64,000 bases of DNA from Sphingobacterium sp. UGAL515B_05 (GTDB lineage: Bacteria > Bacteroidota > Bacteroidia > Sphingobacteriales > Sphingobacteriaceae), in contig NZ_CP109907.1 in assembly GCF_033097525.1 (NCBI RefSeq), forward strand, positions 1,984,001 to 2,048,000, in the 5' to 3' direction. The notes under the pieces were generated by a model. It was given only the letters and a program-made list of their open reading frames with translations. It made no database searches and was not told where the DNA came from. This document shows, piece by piece, positions 1-8,374 of this stretch; position 1 is the stretch's first letter, and the number at the start of each line of letters is the position of its first letter. A program made the translations under genes and the position numbers.

Positions 1-622
1 CTAAGAAAAGATAGCGATTGGCCTCTTCTTTCGAACGGGCTACCATACAGTATGTTTGCAATTGAACTTGTTTAAAGCCTTGAGTCAATAGGTCTGAAGT
101 TAATTTATTCCCAGCCCAGCCATTCTTGACTTTCTCTTCGGTCAAATAATGACATATTTTCGCTTCAATGTCAACATGTTTGCTGTAGAATGTCAGGCTA
201 TTCCAGATCGTCTCAACAATTACCAAAGGTTGACCTTCGCGCAAAACACGATGAACCTCAGCAAACATTTTTGTTGCTTCCGATAGATGTTGTACAACGC
301 GTTCCATTCTAATGCCAGAAATGGAATTATCTGTAAAGCTAAGTTGATAAACTTCACCCTGAACAAAGTCGACATTCTTTACCTCTACACTGCTTGTTTT
401 AGCATGCTCGATTAAGGCCTTATCATGATCCAATCCAACGACAAGTACATTATGGCCCAGCATATTAGCCAAATTGATGGCATCCATTCCAGTTCCACAG
501 CCAAGATCGACGACAACCCCCTCTTTAATCGTATTAAAAGGAGTATATGAATGTATTTTTAATTGTTTAAGAAAATCACCGGTATCCATTAAATAGCCGG
601 CACCATAATGTTTAGTGTCCAT
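1..622 (-). CDS. class I SAM-dependent methyltransferase (3' end beyond the window)
   Basis: About 207 codons are present and the reading frame is still open at the window edge. The N-terminal half carries the glycine-rich SAM-binding motif (VVDLGCGTGMDA), followed by an acidic loop (VVGLDHD) and a DNSISGIRMERVVQHL segment that matches motifs of small-molecule class I methyltransferases (UbiE/Methyltransf_11 type). The ATG overlaps the stop codon of the upstream gene as TAATG, so the two are probably translationally coupled. The substrate cannot be read from the sequence. The fold assignment is firm; the role is open. Confidence 0.8.
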   Translation of the reverse strand, partial: MDTKHYGAGYLMDTGDFLKQLKIHSYTPFNTIKEGVVVDLGCGTGMDAINLANMLGHNVLVVGLDHDKALIEHAKTSSVEVKNVDFVQGEVYQLSFTDNSISGIRMERVVQHLSEATKMFAEVHRVLREGQPLVIVETIWNSLTFYSKHVDIEAKICHYLTEEKVKNGWAGNKLTSDLLTQGFKQVQLQTYCMVARSKEEANRYLFL

Positions 623-1461
623 TATAAGATATTTAAATTACGATCATCTGGTTTATGATCTAATGATGTATGTTTCAGATTTTTAATAATTTCATTTAAA
701 TCCCATTGATTGAGATTCGGAATATCGATTTGATAATGAATTTCAATCTCCTTATTCCGTAAAGTTTCTATGCGGACAATATTGGAATTATTACGAAGCG
801 ATAAGATAGCATCTTTGTTTTCCTGATCGGCTTCGGTCAAGGTGTCTAGATTGCGCATAATCATTACGGTAGCCAGTAGATCCAGCTTCGGATAATAGAA
901 TGTGCCATTATTTCCAACACTTGTATCAATACGGTAGCCAACACTTTCTGCTAATTTCACCGTGTAAGGAGCACATAGAGCAAAGAGCGATTTAATGCCA
1001 ACCTGTGTACTGATGGCGGCACCAGCTCTCGTCAAAAATATGCTGCCAATGCCATATCCAGCAATCTCCCTGGAGTTCCAAAGGCCACAACCTTCACCTG
1101 TCCCCTGTTGCGCATAATCATAAACAAGGTCTAAGATTTTAGCGTCCATCGCTCCCGTGGCCTGTTCAATGGGAAGTGGTTCGCTCCCTCCAGATACGTG
1201 TATACGTACTCCTCCATAGACTTTATCGCCATCAAGGGATTCTACGATCAATACGAATGATGCGGGATTATACATCCAGTCATTTTTAGAAGAAGTTACT
1301 TTCTTTACGCCTATAGCAGTTAACACATGCGCGTGTCCTTCTATGAAACGCTCACAGGTTTGGGGATCGTCGATAGCCCGAAATGCTCTTAGTCTTACTA
1401 CTGGACGCCCGTCGTTGAATAATAATGCCACCGGATGCTTTGATTTATCGTTTAAACGCAA
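622..1461 (-). CDS. GNAT-fold acyltransferase-like protein
   Basis: 279 residues, no signal peptide. The central part (WNSREIAGYGIGSIFLTRAG, about residues 128-147) looks like the acyl-CoA-binding motif A of GNAT enzymes, followed by a helix ending in LAESVGYRID, like the usual GNAT motif B. The N-terminus (RLRAFRAIDDPQTCERFIEG) resembles the opening strand and helix of that fold. I do not recognise a characterised relative. Its stop overlaps the start of the downstream methyltransferase (TAATG), so the two probably act on one small molecule or metabolite. Substrate unknown; an N-acyl-amino-acid or amine acyltransferase is one possibility. Confidence 0.5.
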   Translation of the reverse strand: MRLNDKSKHPVALLFNDGRPVVRLRAFRAIDDPQTCERFIEGHAHVLTAIGVKKVTSSKNDWMYNPASFVLIVESLDGDKVYGGVRIHVSGGSEPLPIEQATGAMDAKILDLVYDYAQQGTGEGCGLWNSREIAGYGIGSIFLTRAGAAISTQVGIKSLFALCAPYTVKLAESVGYRIDTSVGNNGTFYYPKLDLLATVMIMRNLDTLTEADQENKDAILSLRNNSNIVRIETLRNKEIEIHYQIDIPNLNQWDLNEIIKNLKHTSLDHKPDDRNLNIL

Positions 1462-1603
1462 AACTAATCAATTAAATGCAAAGGTGTTTACTCTTCAACT
1501 AAATTATACCGTAATGCAACCGCCTGCACCTAGTGATGGTAAAAAATTGTTTGATTCCTTTTTTCACCTTTAAGGGCCCAAATGGCCCCATTTAACTGAT
1601 GTC

Positions 1604-1646
1604 ATCGAAAATACATTTGATCATCTTAATATGTTGTATTTTCGAT
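1604..1646. repeat. 12-bp perfect inverted repeat between genes
   Basis: ATCGAAAATACA at 1604-1615 is exactly repeated in inverse orientation at 1635-1646, with a 19-nt loop. It lies downstream of the amidohydrolase gene and upstream of the acyltransferase gene, both on the minus strand. There is no following T-run on the minus strand, so it is either a weak or factor-dependent terminator or a protein-binding site. Confidence 0.5.
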
Positions 1647-1672
1647 ATACAATAAATTTGACCTTGGAAATA

Positions 1673-3007
1673 TTAACGTTTCTGAAGGCTATTTTTATGA
1701 ATCTGACCGTCTTTCATGATTAACAGAAAGTTTTTTTCTGGATCTGCCAATAGTTTTAAATTCTTAAGAGGATCTCCGTCTACAAGGATTAGATCTGCCA
1801 ACGCTCCTTCTTCTACCGTTCCCAGCTTGCCAGGATAAGGACTTCTTAATCCCGAAAGCTGCAGAAGCTCGCCATTGTCTTGGGTAATCATTTTAATGAT
1901 TTCGGCATTTGTAAACCACTTTTGAAGGCGCAAAATAAAAGTATTCTGCAATTTATTCAGGTCCGGTTCAAAAAGGAAATCTGTACCCCAAGCTAGTTTT
2001 ACTCCATATTTCTTAGCCATAGGCCATACTTTTTCTTGACCTTCAATGACAGGCTTACGCTTGATTCTTCGTTGTGGATCCATATCGGGTGTATCTTCCA
2101 CAAGATTCTGTAAACTAAGCCAGATATTTTTTTCTGCAATTAGCTGTAAAGTTTCTTCATCGAGCAATTGTCCATGCTCTATACATTTTACGCCAGCTTC
2201 GATCGCTCTTCGAATTGCTCTTGGCGTATAGGCATGTACGGTGACATAGGTTCCCCAGTCTTCGGCTGCATCTACTGCTGCTTTCATTTCGTCTAGCGTA
2301 TATTGGGTGACATCCACAGGATCATATGCTGAAGAAGTTCCTCCGCCTGCCATGAGTTTAATTTGACTTGCCCCGAATCTTAGATTCTCTCTTACTGCAG
2401 TCAGGACCTCATCACGACCATCGGCGATGAAGGTTGCTCCATATCGCTCCGCACGAGAGACAACGCCGAAAAAACGACGCGATTTTTCCTCCGGTGTCCG
2501 AAAATCTCCGTGGCCTGCAGTTTGGCTTACAACGGCACCAGAAGGCCAGATTCTAGGCCCTAAAAGCTTGCCTTTGTCGATCGCTGCTTTTAATGGAAAT
2601 ATGGGGCCACCGACATCACGTACACTTGTAAAACCCCGCATTAACATCTGTTGAGCTGATAGCCCCACCGTCTTGATCAAGAATTCCTCGGATAGGTCAT
2701 TTGTCATCATTTGAGGCATTGTCAAAGCTCCAAATACCAAATGGACATGTACATCAATCAATCCAGGTATCAGTGTTTTGCCTTTAGCGTCAATTCTGAC
2801 GATATTCTTTCCTTGTGCGTCAATAGGGGATGTACTGATGGTCTGAATTGTATTTCCGTTTATTAAAACATGTTTTGGTGGAGTTAAGGTTTGAGTTGTA
2901 TAGTCGAGCAGTTTGACATTTTCTATTAAAACTTGGCTTTCCTGTGCTTGGATAACATGTACAAAAGCCGAACAAAGAAATAAAGTAAGTAGTTGACCTA
3001 AACGCAT
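1673..3007 (-). CDS. secreted amidohydrolase (imidazolonepropionase/prolidase-like)
   Basis: 444 residues with an N-terminal signal peptide ending around VIQAQE, so a periplasmic or secreted enzyme. The amidohydrolase-superfamily metal site is visible: GLIDVHVHL (first HxH) near residue 85, a later VHAYT, CIEHG, and WGTDF near the C-terminus supplying the conserved aspartate. The C-terminal SPYPGKLGTVEEGALADLILVDGDPL segment is typical of the family's beta-sandwich return. Relatives hydrolyse Xaa-Pro or Xaa-Arg dipeptides or cyclic amides; the substrate here is not certain. It is divergently oriented to the membrane/LytTR pair that begins at 3219. Confidence 0.85.
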   Translation of the reverse strand: MRLGQLLTLFLCSAFVHVIQAQESQVLIENVKLLDYTTQTLTPPKHVLINGNTIQTISTSPIDAQGKNIVRIDAKGKTLIPGLIDVHVHLVFGALTMPQMMTNDLSEEFLIKTVGLSAQQMLMRGFTSVRDVGGPIFPLKAAIDKGKLLGPRIWPSGAVVSQTAGHGDFRTPEEKSRRFFGVVSRAERYGATFIADGRDEVLTAVRENLRFGASQIKLMAGGGTSSAYDPVDVTQYTLDEMKAAVDAAEDWGTYVTVHAYTPRAIRRAIEAGVKCIEHGQLLDEETLQLIAEKNIWLSLQNLVEDTPDMDPQRRIKRKPVIEGQEKVWPMAKKYGVKLAWGTDFLFEPDLNKLQNTFILRLQKWFTNAEIIKMITQDNGELLQLSGLRSPYPGKLGTVEEGALADLILVDGDPLKNLKLLADPEKNFLLIMKDGQIHKNSLQKR

Positions 3008-3218
3008 AGCTTGGAGAATTACGTTAAAATATAATATGACAAATCAATTTTAATTCAAGCTAACTAATGCGCTTGAAAAAATATCTTCTAAGTTAAATTA
3101 TAAATTCAATATATTTCAATTTCTTCACTATAAATTTTTGCTCTGCCAGCCTTTTTTGAAGAAGTCTTTGTGTAATGTACGCTGTTAATCACAAGAAAAA
3201 TGCTAAATTTATCCAATC

Positions 3219-3716
3219 ATGATATGTAAAAAATCTATTCTAAATTATTTAAATATCGTTATCCCCAAAATTGTCTCCATAAGAGAGCTGCTCACCTATG
3301 CCTTCTTACTTGGCTTATCAGCTTATGTATTCCTACTGGTTTTTCAGCCATTTGGAACGTATAATTTTGAGAATGCCTATAAATTTAGCTTGTTATCCGG
3401 ATACGGGGCTATTTTATCCATTGCATATGCCTTAATTTCTATCGTCTTGCGTAAAAAAAGAGGAACAGTTGCGATAGAACTATTTCGTATTTTTCTTGTG
3501 TTCCTATTATCAAGTTTTTTAAATTTCGTCTATCATGGTTGGTTCATCAATCAGGCCCCGTTGCAATGGAATAACCTGCCCTATATCGGATGTTACACGC
3601 TTTCACTTTATAGCCCTATTGCAGCGATTTATTTTTTGCTTCGAGTTGATAGACGTCATTCGAATCATGAAAAGGATAACCCGTCGATGGAAAGTCTTTC
3701 AATAAGCCGGCTATGA
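3219..3716 (+). CDS. four-helix membrane protein, N-terminal half of a LytTR-type regulator
   Basis: 165 residues with about four predicted membrane helices (residues ~22-40, 58-78, 88-105, 122-142). The FQPFGTY motif after the first helix is common in the membrane domains of Bacteroidota proteins that carry a C-terminal LytTR DNA-binding domain. Here the LytTR domain is a separate downstream gene that starts inside this gene's stop codon (ATGA overlap at 3713-3716). It probably anchors or senses for its partner. No catalytic motif is visible. The function is inferred from context. Confidence 0.6.
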   Translation: MICKKSILNYLNIVIPKIVSIRELLTYAFLLGLSAYVFLLVFQPFGTYNFENAYKFSLLSGYGAILSIAYALISIVLRKKRGTVAIELFRIFLVFLLSSFLNFVYHGWFINQAPLQWNNLPYIGCYTLSLYSPIAAIYFLLRVDRRHSNHEKDNPSMESLSISRL

Positions 3717-4081
3717 TATTGAGCCAAGCGAATGACTGCCATTTAGCCCTGGTCGATATTCCCAATGGTAATCAACCGTTAAAGTTGCTGCCAAGCGATT
3801 TTATTTTTGCAAAATCGATGGATAATTATTGCATGATCTACTTTAGGAAGGATGGTATGGTAAAGAAGCAGATGGTACGAATTACATTGAGTCGCTTATC
3901 TGAACTGTTGAATACAAGGTCTATTCACCGATGTCATCGGTCCTTTCTTGTCAATTTTGAAAAAATCCTTGTAAAGGAAGGGAATGCTCAAGGTTTTTTG
4001 TTACGTTTTGCAGATACTGAAGATTGTGCTGTTATTTCGAGGTCTGCTTTAGAATCAGTTAGACCCTATTTGTCGGACTGA
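3713..4081 (+). CDS. LytTR DNA-binding domain protein without receiver domain
   Basis: 122 residues, almost all of it a LytTR domain (about residues 20-120): DFIFAKSMDNYCMIYF, then RITLSRLSELL, and the characteristic IHRCHRSFLVNFEKI. There is no response-regulator receiver domain. It overlaps the upstream membrane-protein gene by 4 bp (ATGA), so the two are coupled and probably form a two-chain membrane-tethered transcription regulator. Together the two chains total 287 residues, about the length of single-chain TM-LytTR proteins. Confidence 0.8.
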   Translation: MILSQANDCHLALVDIPNGNQPLKLLPSDFIFAKSMDNYCMIYFRKDGMVKKQMVRITLSRLSELLNTRSIHRCHRSFLVNFEKILVKEGNAQGFLLRFADTEDCAVISRSALESVRPYLSD

Positions 4082-4128
4082 CCACCCACGTTTTGGTCAA
4101 TCGTCCCTAAATCTTGCCATACGCCACA

Positions 4129-4136
4129 TAACTTTG
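4129..4136 (+). promoter_or_regulatory. -7 promoter element (TAACTTTG)
   Basis: TAACTTTG matches the Bacteroidota consensus TAnnTTTG and lies about 40 nt upstream of the CPBP protease ATG at 4177. No well-spaced TTG -33 element is present, so this is a tentative call. Confidence 0.4.
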
Positions 4137-4176
4137 TATACCCGTCTTGGGTAGCATAATTTTGTTCAAAAAAAAG

Positions 4177-4959
4177 ATGAACACAAAAAGTTTAAACCTG
4201 CTGGTATTATTTCTCTTCTTAGGAATATATTTTATCCTCGATTATTTGTTTTTTGCGCCCCTTCAATCCATGATAATCAACTATGTCCAAAGTAGATTTT
4301 TGGGGCATGTACTGACCTATTCAATTAGCCTTGTACCGTTGCTTTTGGGGGCAATGCTGCTTAAACCGAAAGGGCAGAATGAATTCTTGGAAAAATTTGG
4401 GTTGAAAGGCAATTTTTTACAGGGGCTTTCTTTTGGAATAATAGCTACTTTACCGATGTTCTTGGGTTATGCCTTTGTTTTTACCTTAAATCGGAAAATA
4501 GATCCAAACACCCTATTAATAAATAGTGTGTCATCAGGATTCTTTGAAGAAATGATCTTTCGTGCCTATTTTTTTGGTTTAGTTTTTCGCTATACCCGAC
4601 TAGGTTTTATTCCATCCATTTTAGCTACATCACTCCTGTTTGCTTTACTACATCTTTATCAGAGTCAGGATTTGGGAGAATTGGTGCTGATTTTCGGTAT
4701 GACTTTCTTCGGCTCTATCCTATTTTCGTGGTCGTATGCTGAGTGGAAGTTTAACCTTTGGATACCGGTAACACTTCATGTTTTGATGAATTCGGCTTGG
4801 ATGATTTTTGATGTTTCGGACAATGCTGCTGGAAATGTATGGAGCAATTTTTTCCGCTTCTTGACCATCATTGTAGCAATCATAATGACCATTGTCCATT
4901 CAAGGAAGTCAAATGGCGGTCTACAAATTGAAAGGAAAAATTTGTGGCTAAAAGATTAG
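4177..4959 (+). CDS. CPBP family intramembrane glutamic endopeptidase
   Basis: 260 residues from the first ATG; a TTG 30 nt upstream is in frame but less likely. The protein is strongly hydrophobic with seven or eight membrane segments. It has the CAAX protease/bacteriocin-processing (Abi, Rce1-like) motifs in order: EEMIFRAYFFG (EExxxR), then a histidine in LLFALLHLYQ, then HVLMNSAWM (HxxxN). Family members are membrane-embedded peptidases, sometimes for bacteriocin self-immunity or pheromone maturation. No peptide substrate gene is seen next to it. Confidence 0.85.
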   Translation: MNTKSLNLLVLFLFLGIYFILDYLFFAPLQSMIINYVQSRFLGHVLTYSISLVPLLLGAMLLKPKGQNEFLEKFGLKGNFLQGLSFGIIATLPMFLGYAFVFTLNRKIDPNTLLINSVSSGFFEEMIFRAYFFGLVFRYTRLGFIPSILATSLLFALLHLYQSQDLGELVLIFGMTFFGSILFSWSYAEWKFNLWIPVTLHVLMNSAWMIFDVSDNAAGNVWSNFFRFLTIIVAIIMTIVHSRKSNGGLQIERKNLWLKD

Positions 4960-5152
4960 AAATCCGGCGGTTTTTTAATGAATCTTCATAGCTGTAGATA
5001 TGTGTTCTTCAAATGATCTCGTCCACATTTGGAATGAGCGTTAGATTTTAGGTTGCTAAAACTATGAACCTTATTGATAATAGTATTGGTTCTCGAAGAA
5101 CCCCTGAAAACCAGTATTTTTTTTTGGCATGGGAATCGCTACCTTGACCTTT

Positions 5153-6283
5153 ATGAATAGACCGCTATTTTCACCCCTATTTTTATTCCTAGGAGCGACG
5201 TTATCCATGGCAATCTTGAGCTGTGGACACAATACAAAAGTCAACGGTGCGGATTTAAAGGATTCTGCTGAACTTAAAACAGTCGCTGTGAAGGATACGA
5301 TGGCTGCTGCTAAATTTCCTCCTTTGCCAATTGACTTTGACAAGACGAAGGTTTTAAAAAATACCTATGTTGTTGATCGAGCTGGAGCCGAGCTTAGACA
5401 AGGCGCGGATAGGGCGGCCCCGCTATTAGGAAGATATCCCTATGGTACCAAGCTCGATGTGATCGGTGAAGAAGGAGAATGGATTGCCGTCATGGATCGT
5501 ATCCAGCGCGATTATAGCGGGAACAATGGCGAAAAAGGTGATGTAACGCGATGGGAAAAGGTCTATGTAGCGAAGTCCAAGCTGGGGAAACAAGATAAAA
5601 TTACAATCTCTCCCAAAGATTTAAATTCAATCGTTTCATTGACGATAAATGGTAAAGAAATGCATTACGAAAATGGGCATTCTTTAGATAAGTATCTCCA
5701 GCTAGAATTGATTGATGAGCAAACGTTCTTAGCCGCTCGGAATACGGCTAAAAACTACTTGATTAAGGATACCCTGTCTTATCCGAAAAATGGAAAGATT
5801 TTGGAATTGCCGTTGACAAATGGGAAAAAGCTAACATTTGAGGATAAGGATATCGATAATGAATTAGAAGCCAGCTATTCTTATAAAGGGCATTACGATT
5901 TTTTAAATGCTTTTGCTGTTGATGGGAATTATTGGGAAAGTGCTGATGTGCGGCTTTTTGATAAACAGGATGGTCATCTTATTGTGGAATGTGGGGATTA
6001 TCCATTCTTCTCTGCCGATAAAAAATACCTAATGACCTTGCACGCCGACCCCTATGAATCGACGGGCGACCTGCAGCTCTTCCACGTGAAACAAGGAAAG
6101 GTGACTCCTTTCGTTTTTATCAGTTTTAAAGAGTGGATGCCAACCTGGAAAGAAGAGTTAATGTTCTGGGGCAAGGACGGTTGTATCTATACTGCTGCCA
6201 ACCATGTAGACGGTTACTGGGGCGAAGAAGGATCGCTGAACGAAAGATCACAGTTTATCAGAATCAAGATATTACCCCATTAA
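5153..6283 (+). CDS. lipoprotein with SH3-like domain
   Basis: Starting at the ATG at 5153, the protein has a short positive N-terminus, a hydrophobic stretch and a lipobox (AILSC), so it is probably an outer-membrane or periplasmic lipoprotein of 376 residues. An ATG eight codons upstream (5129) is the alternative start. After a linker, the segment VVDRAGAELRQGADRAAPLLG through EGEWIAV resembles a bacterial SH3-type domain (about residues 80-145). The C-terminal 200 residues are not recognised. The SH3 unit suggests binding to peptidoglycan or a cell-surface ligand; this is inference. Confidence 0.6.
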   Translation: MNRPLFSPLFLFLGATLSMAILSCGHNTKVNGADLKDSAELKTVAVKDTMAAAKFPPLPIDFDKTKVLKNTYVVDRAGAELRQGADRAAPLLGRYPYGTKLDVIGEEGEWIAVMDRIQRDYSGNNGEKGDVTRWEKVYVAKSKLGKQDKITISPKDLNSIVSLTINGKEMHYENGHSLDKYLQLELIDEQTFLAARNTAKNYLIKDTLSYPKNGKILELPLTNGKKLTFEDKDIDNELEASYSYKGHYDFLNAFAVDGNYWESADVRLFDKQDGHLIVECGDYPFFSADKKYLMTLHADPYESTGDLQLFHVKQGKVTPFVFISFKEWMPTWKEELMFWGKDGCIYTAANHVDGYWGEEGSLNERSQFIRIKILPH

Positions 6284-6415
6284 ACAGGCACAAACCATAT
6301 TTTTATTGGTTTACTGCTGGCGTATATATTTATTGTTTTTCTGTTTTAAGTAAAACTATTCTGGCATGCACCTGTTGTATTCCATAAAATAGATTATAGT
6401 TTGTAATTTAGCTGG

Positions 6416-6892
6416 ATGAAACTAAGAATATTATCGTTATTTATTATCCTTCTTCTCTTTTCCACGTTGTCTATGGCACAAGATAAGCCATGGAAACAGC
6501 ATAATAAATGGATTTGGGGTCCTTCAGTAGGGTATCAGTATCAAAGTGGTAATTTCCTGAAAGTTTCGGGCTGGGGATTATTTGCACCGAATGATTTTCA
6601 ATATATGAAAATTGATGCCGGAGCCAATTTCAGCTGGATGGAAGGTAAAACGACTGTTATTCCAGAGCTGGGGTTTACCTATTATCTAAATGATTTTGTT
6701 GTTTTTCCTTTTGTAAAAGCAGAATTAACACCTTATACCATAACGCCAAAAGTTGGTGCCAGTTTATTCTCTATTGTGGATCTGGGAATAGGTTATGGAT
6801 TTGATTACAATACTAAGAAAAATTTTAATCCGATTGACGGAATTACCGTTTCAGTAGGGGTAAATATTCCGCTCAATTTTCATATTTATTAA
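6416..6892 (+). CDS. secreted small beta-rich protein, copy 1 of a tandem pair
   Basis: 158 residues with a signal peptide (cleavage near SMAQDK). The mature part is rich in alternating hydrophobic/polar strands ending in aromatic residues, as expected of a small outer-membrane barrel: VGYQYQSGNFLKV, PFVKAELTPYTITPKVG, ITVSVGVNIPLNFHIY. The C-terminal half is clearly paralogous to the next gene, 7 bp downstream (TPYTxTPKVGxSL, YGF, NPIxG, IPLN shared). No named family recognised. Confidence 0.6.
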   Translation: MKLRILSLFIILLLFSTLSMAQDKPWKQHNKWIWGPSVGYQYQSGNFLKVSGWGLFAPNDFQYMKIDAGANFSWMEGKTTVIPELGFTYYLNDFVVFPFVKAELTPYTITPKVGASLFSIVDLGIGYGFDYNTKKNFNPIDGITVSVGVNIPLNFHIY

Positions 6893-6899
6893 TTGAAAA

Positions 6900-7367
6900 A
6901 TGCGCAGTAAGACGATTTATAAGCTCCTGGGGTCACTTGTTGTATTGTTAGCTATAGTTAGCAACCTAAAAGCACAAGACCACTTAATCGGTCCGACATT
7001 AAGCTACCAGTTTCAAAAAGGGAGTATTATAAAAACTGGTGCTTATTTCGCATTTCCTTTTACAGGAGATCATATTCTCCGAGCCGATGCCACAGCCAAC
7101 TTTACTTGGACACAAAGGAAGTTTGCCGTGATACCTGAGGCTGCAGTAACGTATTATCCTCAAACATATGTCTTAACTCCCTTTGTTCGTGCAGAGCTTA
7201 CTCCGTATACCTTTACGCCCAAAGTTGGAGTGAGTTTGGCCACGTTGGTGGATATCGACTTTGGTTATGGATTTTCCATCAATGAAAAAAAAGATTACAA
7301 TCCGATAAAGGGGTTCGCGGTGTCTCTTCGATTTAGTATTCCGTTAAATTATCGAATCAATATGTAG
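6900..7367 (+). CDS. secreted small beta-rich protein, copy 2 of a tandem pair
   Basis: 155 residues with a signal peptide (cleavage near LKAQDH). It shares with the preceding gene the block TPYTFTPKVGVSL...VDIDFGYGF...KKDYNPIKG and an IPLN C-terminus, so the two arose by tandem duplication. It starts 7 bp after the first copy and is surely co-transcribed. Strand pattern suggests an outer-membrane barrel. It sits convergently to the LytTR response-regulator gene. Function unknown. Confidence 0.6.
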   Translation: MRSKTIYKLLGSLVVLLAIVSNLKAQDHLIGPTLSYQFQKGSIIKTGAYFAFPFTGDHILRADATANFTWTQRKFAVIPEAAVTYYPQTYVLTPFVRAELTPYTFTPKVGVSLATLVDIDFGYGFSINEKKDYNPIKGFAVSLRFSIPLNYRINM

Positions 7368-7498
7368 CTTAGATTAATGGATCCAACATCTGCTTGGTTT
7401 ACCTTCCAAAAGCTAAACTTGACAGGACCATTTTTTTATGATAGTCTATTTCGCTTGCAAAAGTAATTGTGCTAAAGCACTTTTAAGAAACGACTAGA

Positions 7499-8248
7499 CT
7501 AATTGTCAAGCCAGTTTTTGAAGGCCGTGACTTTCTCCCTTGAAACAATAAGCTCATCCGATTCATAATGCTTAAGGTATATTTTCAACCGGGCATTAGA
7601 ATGTACGGCAATATTCTTGATGGCATCAAATTGAACAATCGTGCTTCGGTTGATCCTAAAGAAATCTTTAGGAGATAGTTGTGGCATCAGCGCATCCAAT
7701 GTTTGGTCCAAAAGATAATTCCCATTTTCATTCGTGTAGAGGTAGGTACCCTTATTTTCACTGTAAATGCATTCGATTTGATGCGTTGTCACAACTTTTA
7801 GGCTTTGGCCAATTTTGATGGTGAAGCGTTCCTTATATGTTTGGACAGTGTTTCTAAATAAAGCTTCAAAAGATGCCAGATCGAATTGTGGCTTTGGGTT
7901 CCTAAATTGGCGGAATTTTTCAATTGCGTTTTCCAATTCTTCATCTTCAATTGGCTTCAGGAGGTAATCGATGCTATTTTGTTTAAATGCCCGTAACATA
8001 TATTCATCGTATGCGGTGGTAAAAATAATGGCCGAACTGGGCTTCACCTGCTCAAGGATGTCAAATGAAATCCCATCGGCGAGCTGAATATCCAAGAACA
8101 ATAGGTCAGGTTCGGTATTTGACATAAACCATTCGATAGATTCTTCTACAGTCTGCAGTACAGCAACTACCGTGTAGCCGAGGTTCTCCAGTTTTCTTTG
8201 AAGTAGTCTAGCTGATGGGAGTTCGTCTTCTATAATTACTATTTTCAT
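7499..8248 (-). CDS. LytTR-family response regulator
   Basis: 249 residues. Residues 1-120 form a receiver domain: acidic pair in IIEDE, phospho-acceptor aspartate in LLFLDIQLADG, conserved Thr in IIFTTAYDEY and Lys in YLLKPI. Residues ~145-245 form a LytTR DNA-binding domain (FTIKIGQSLKVV, FFRINRSTIVQFDAI, ...LIVSREKVTAFKNWL). It is the regulator partner of the kinase encoded just upstream (126 nt gap) and the last gene of a probable four-gene operon that starts with a TonB-dependent receptor. Confidence 0.92.
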   Translation of the reverse strand: MKIVIIEDELPSARLLQRKLENLGYTVVAVLQTVEESIEWFMSNTEPDLLFLDIQLADGISFDILEQVKPSSAIIFTTAYDEYMLRAFKQNSIDYLLKPIEDEELENAIEKFRQFRNPKPQFDLASFEALFRNTVQTYKERFTIKIGQSLKVVTTHQIECIYSENKGTYLYTNENGNYLLDQTLDALMPQLSPKDFFRINRSTIVQFDAIKNIAVHSNARLKIYLKHYESDELIVSREKVTAFKNWLDN

Positions 8249-8374
8249 TGTTTTTTTGCATGCTTATCGATCATCAGACCGTTTTATTGTTTAATGTGTC
8301 GAGCATCGTTGTGCCTATGCTATTAGTTTTGCTGCGATTACCGCTCGTATGTTTATTTTAAGAACAAGTTACTT

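Noticed and set aside
6133..6387. 84-codon frame overlapping the end of the SH3 lipoprotein gene
   Set aside because: It mostly overlaps the real gene in another frame and ends without a domain.
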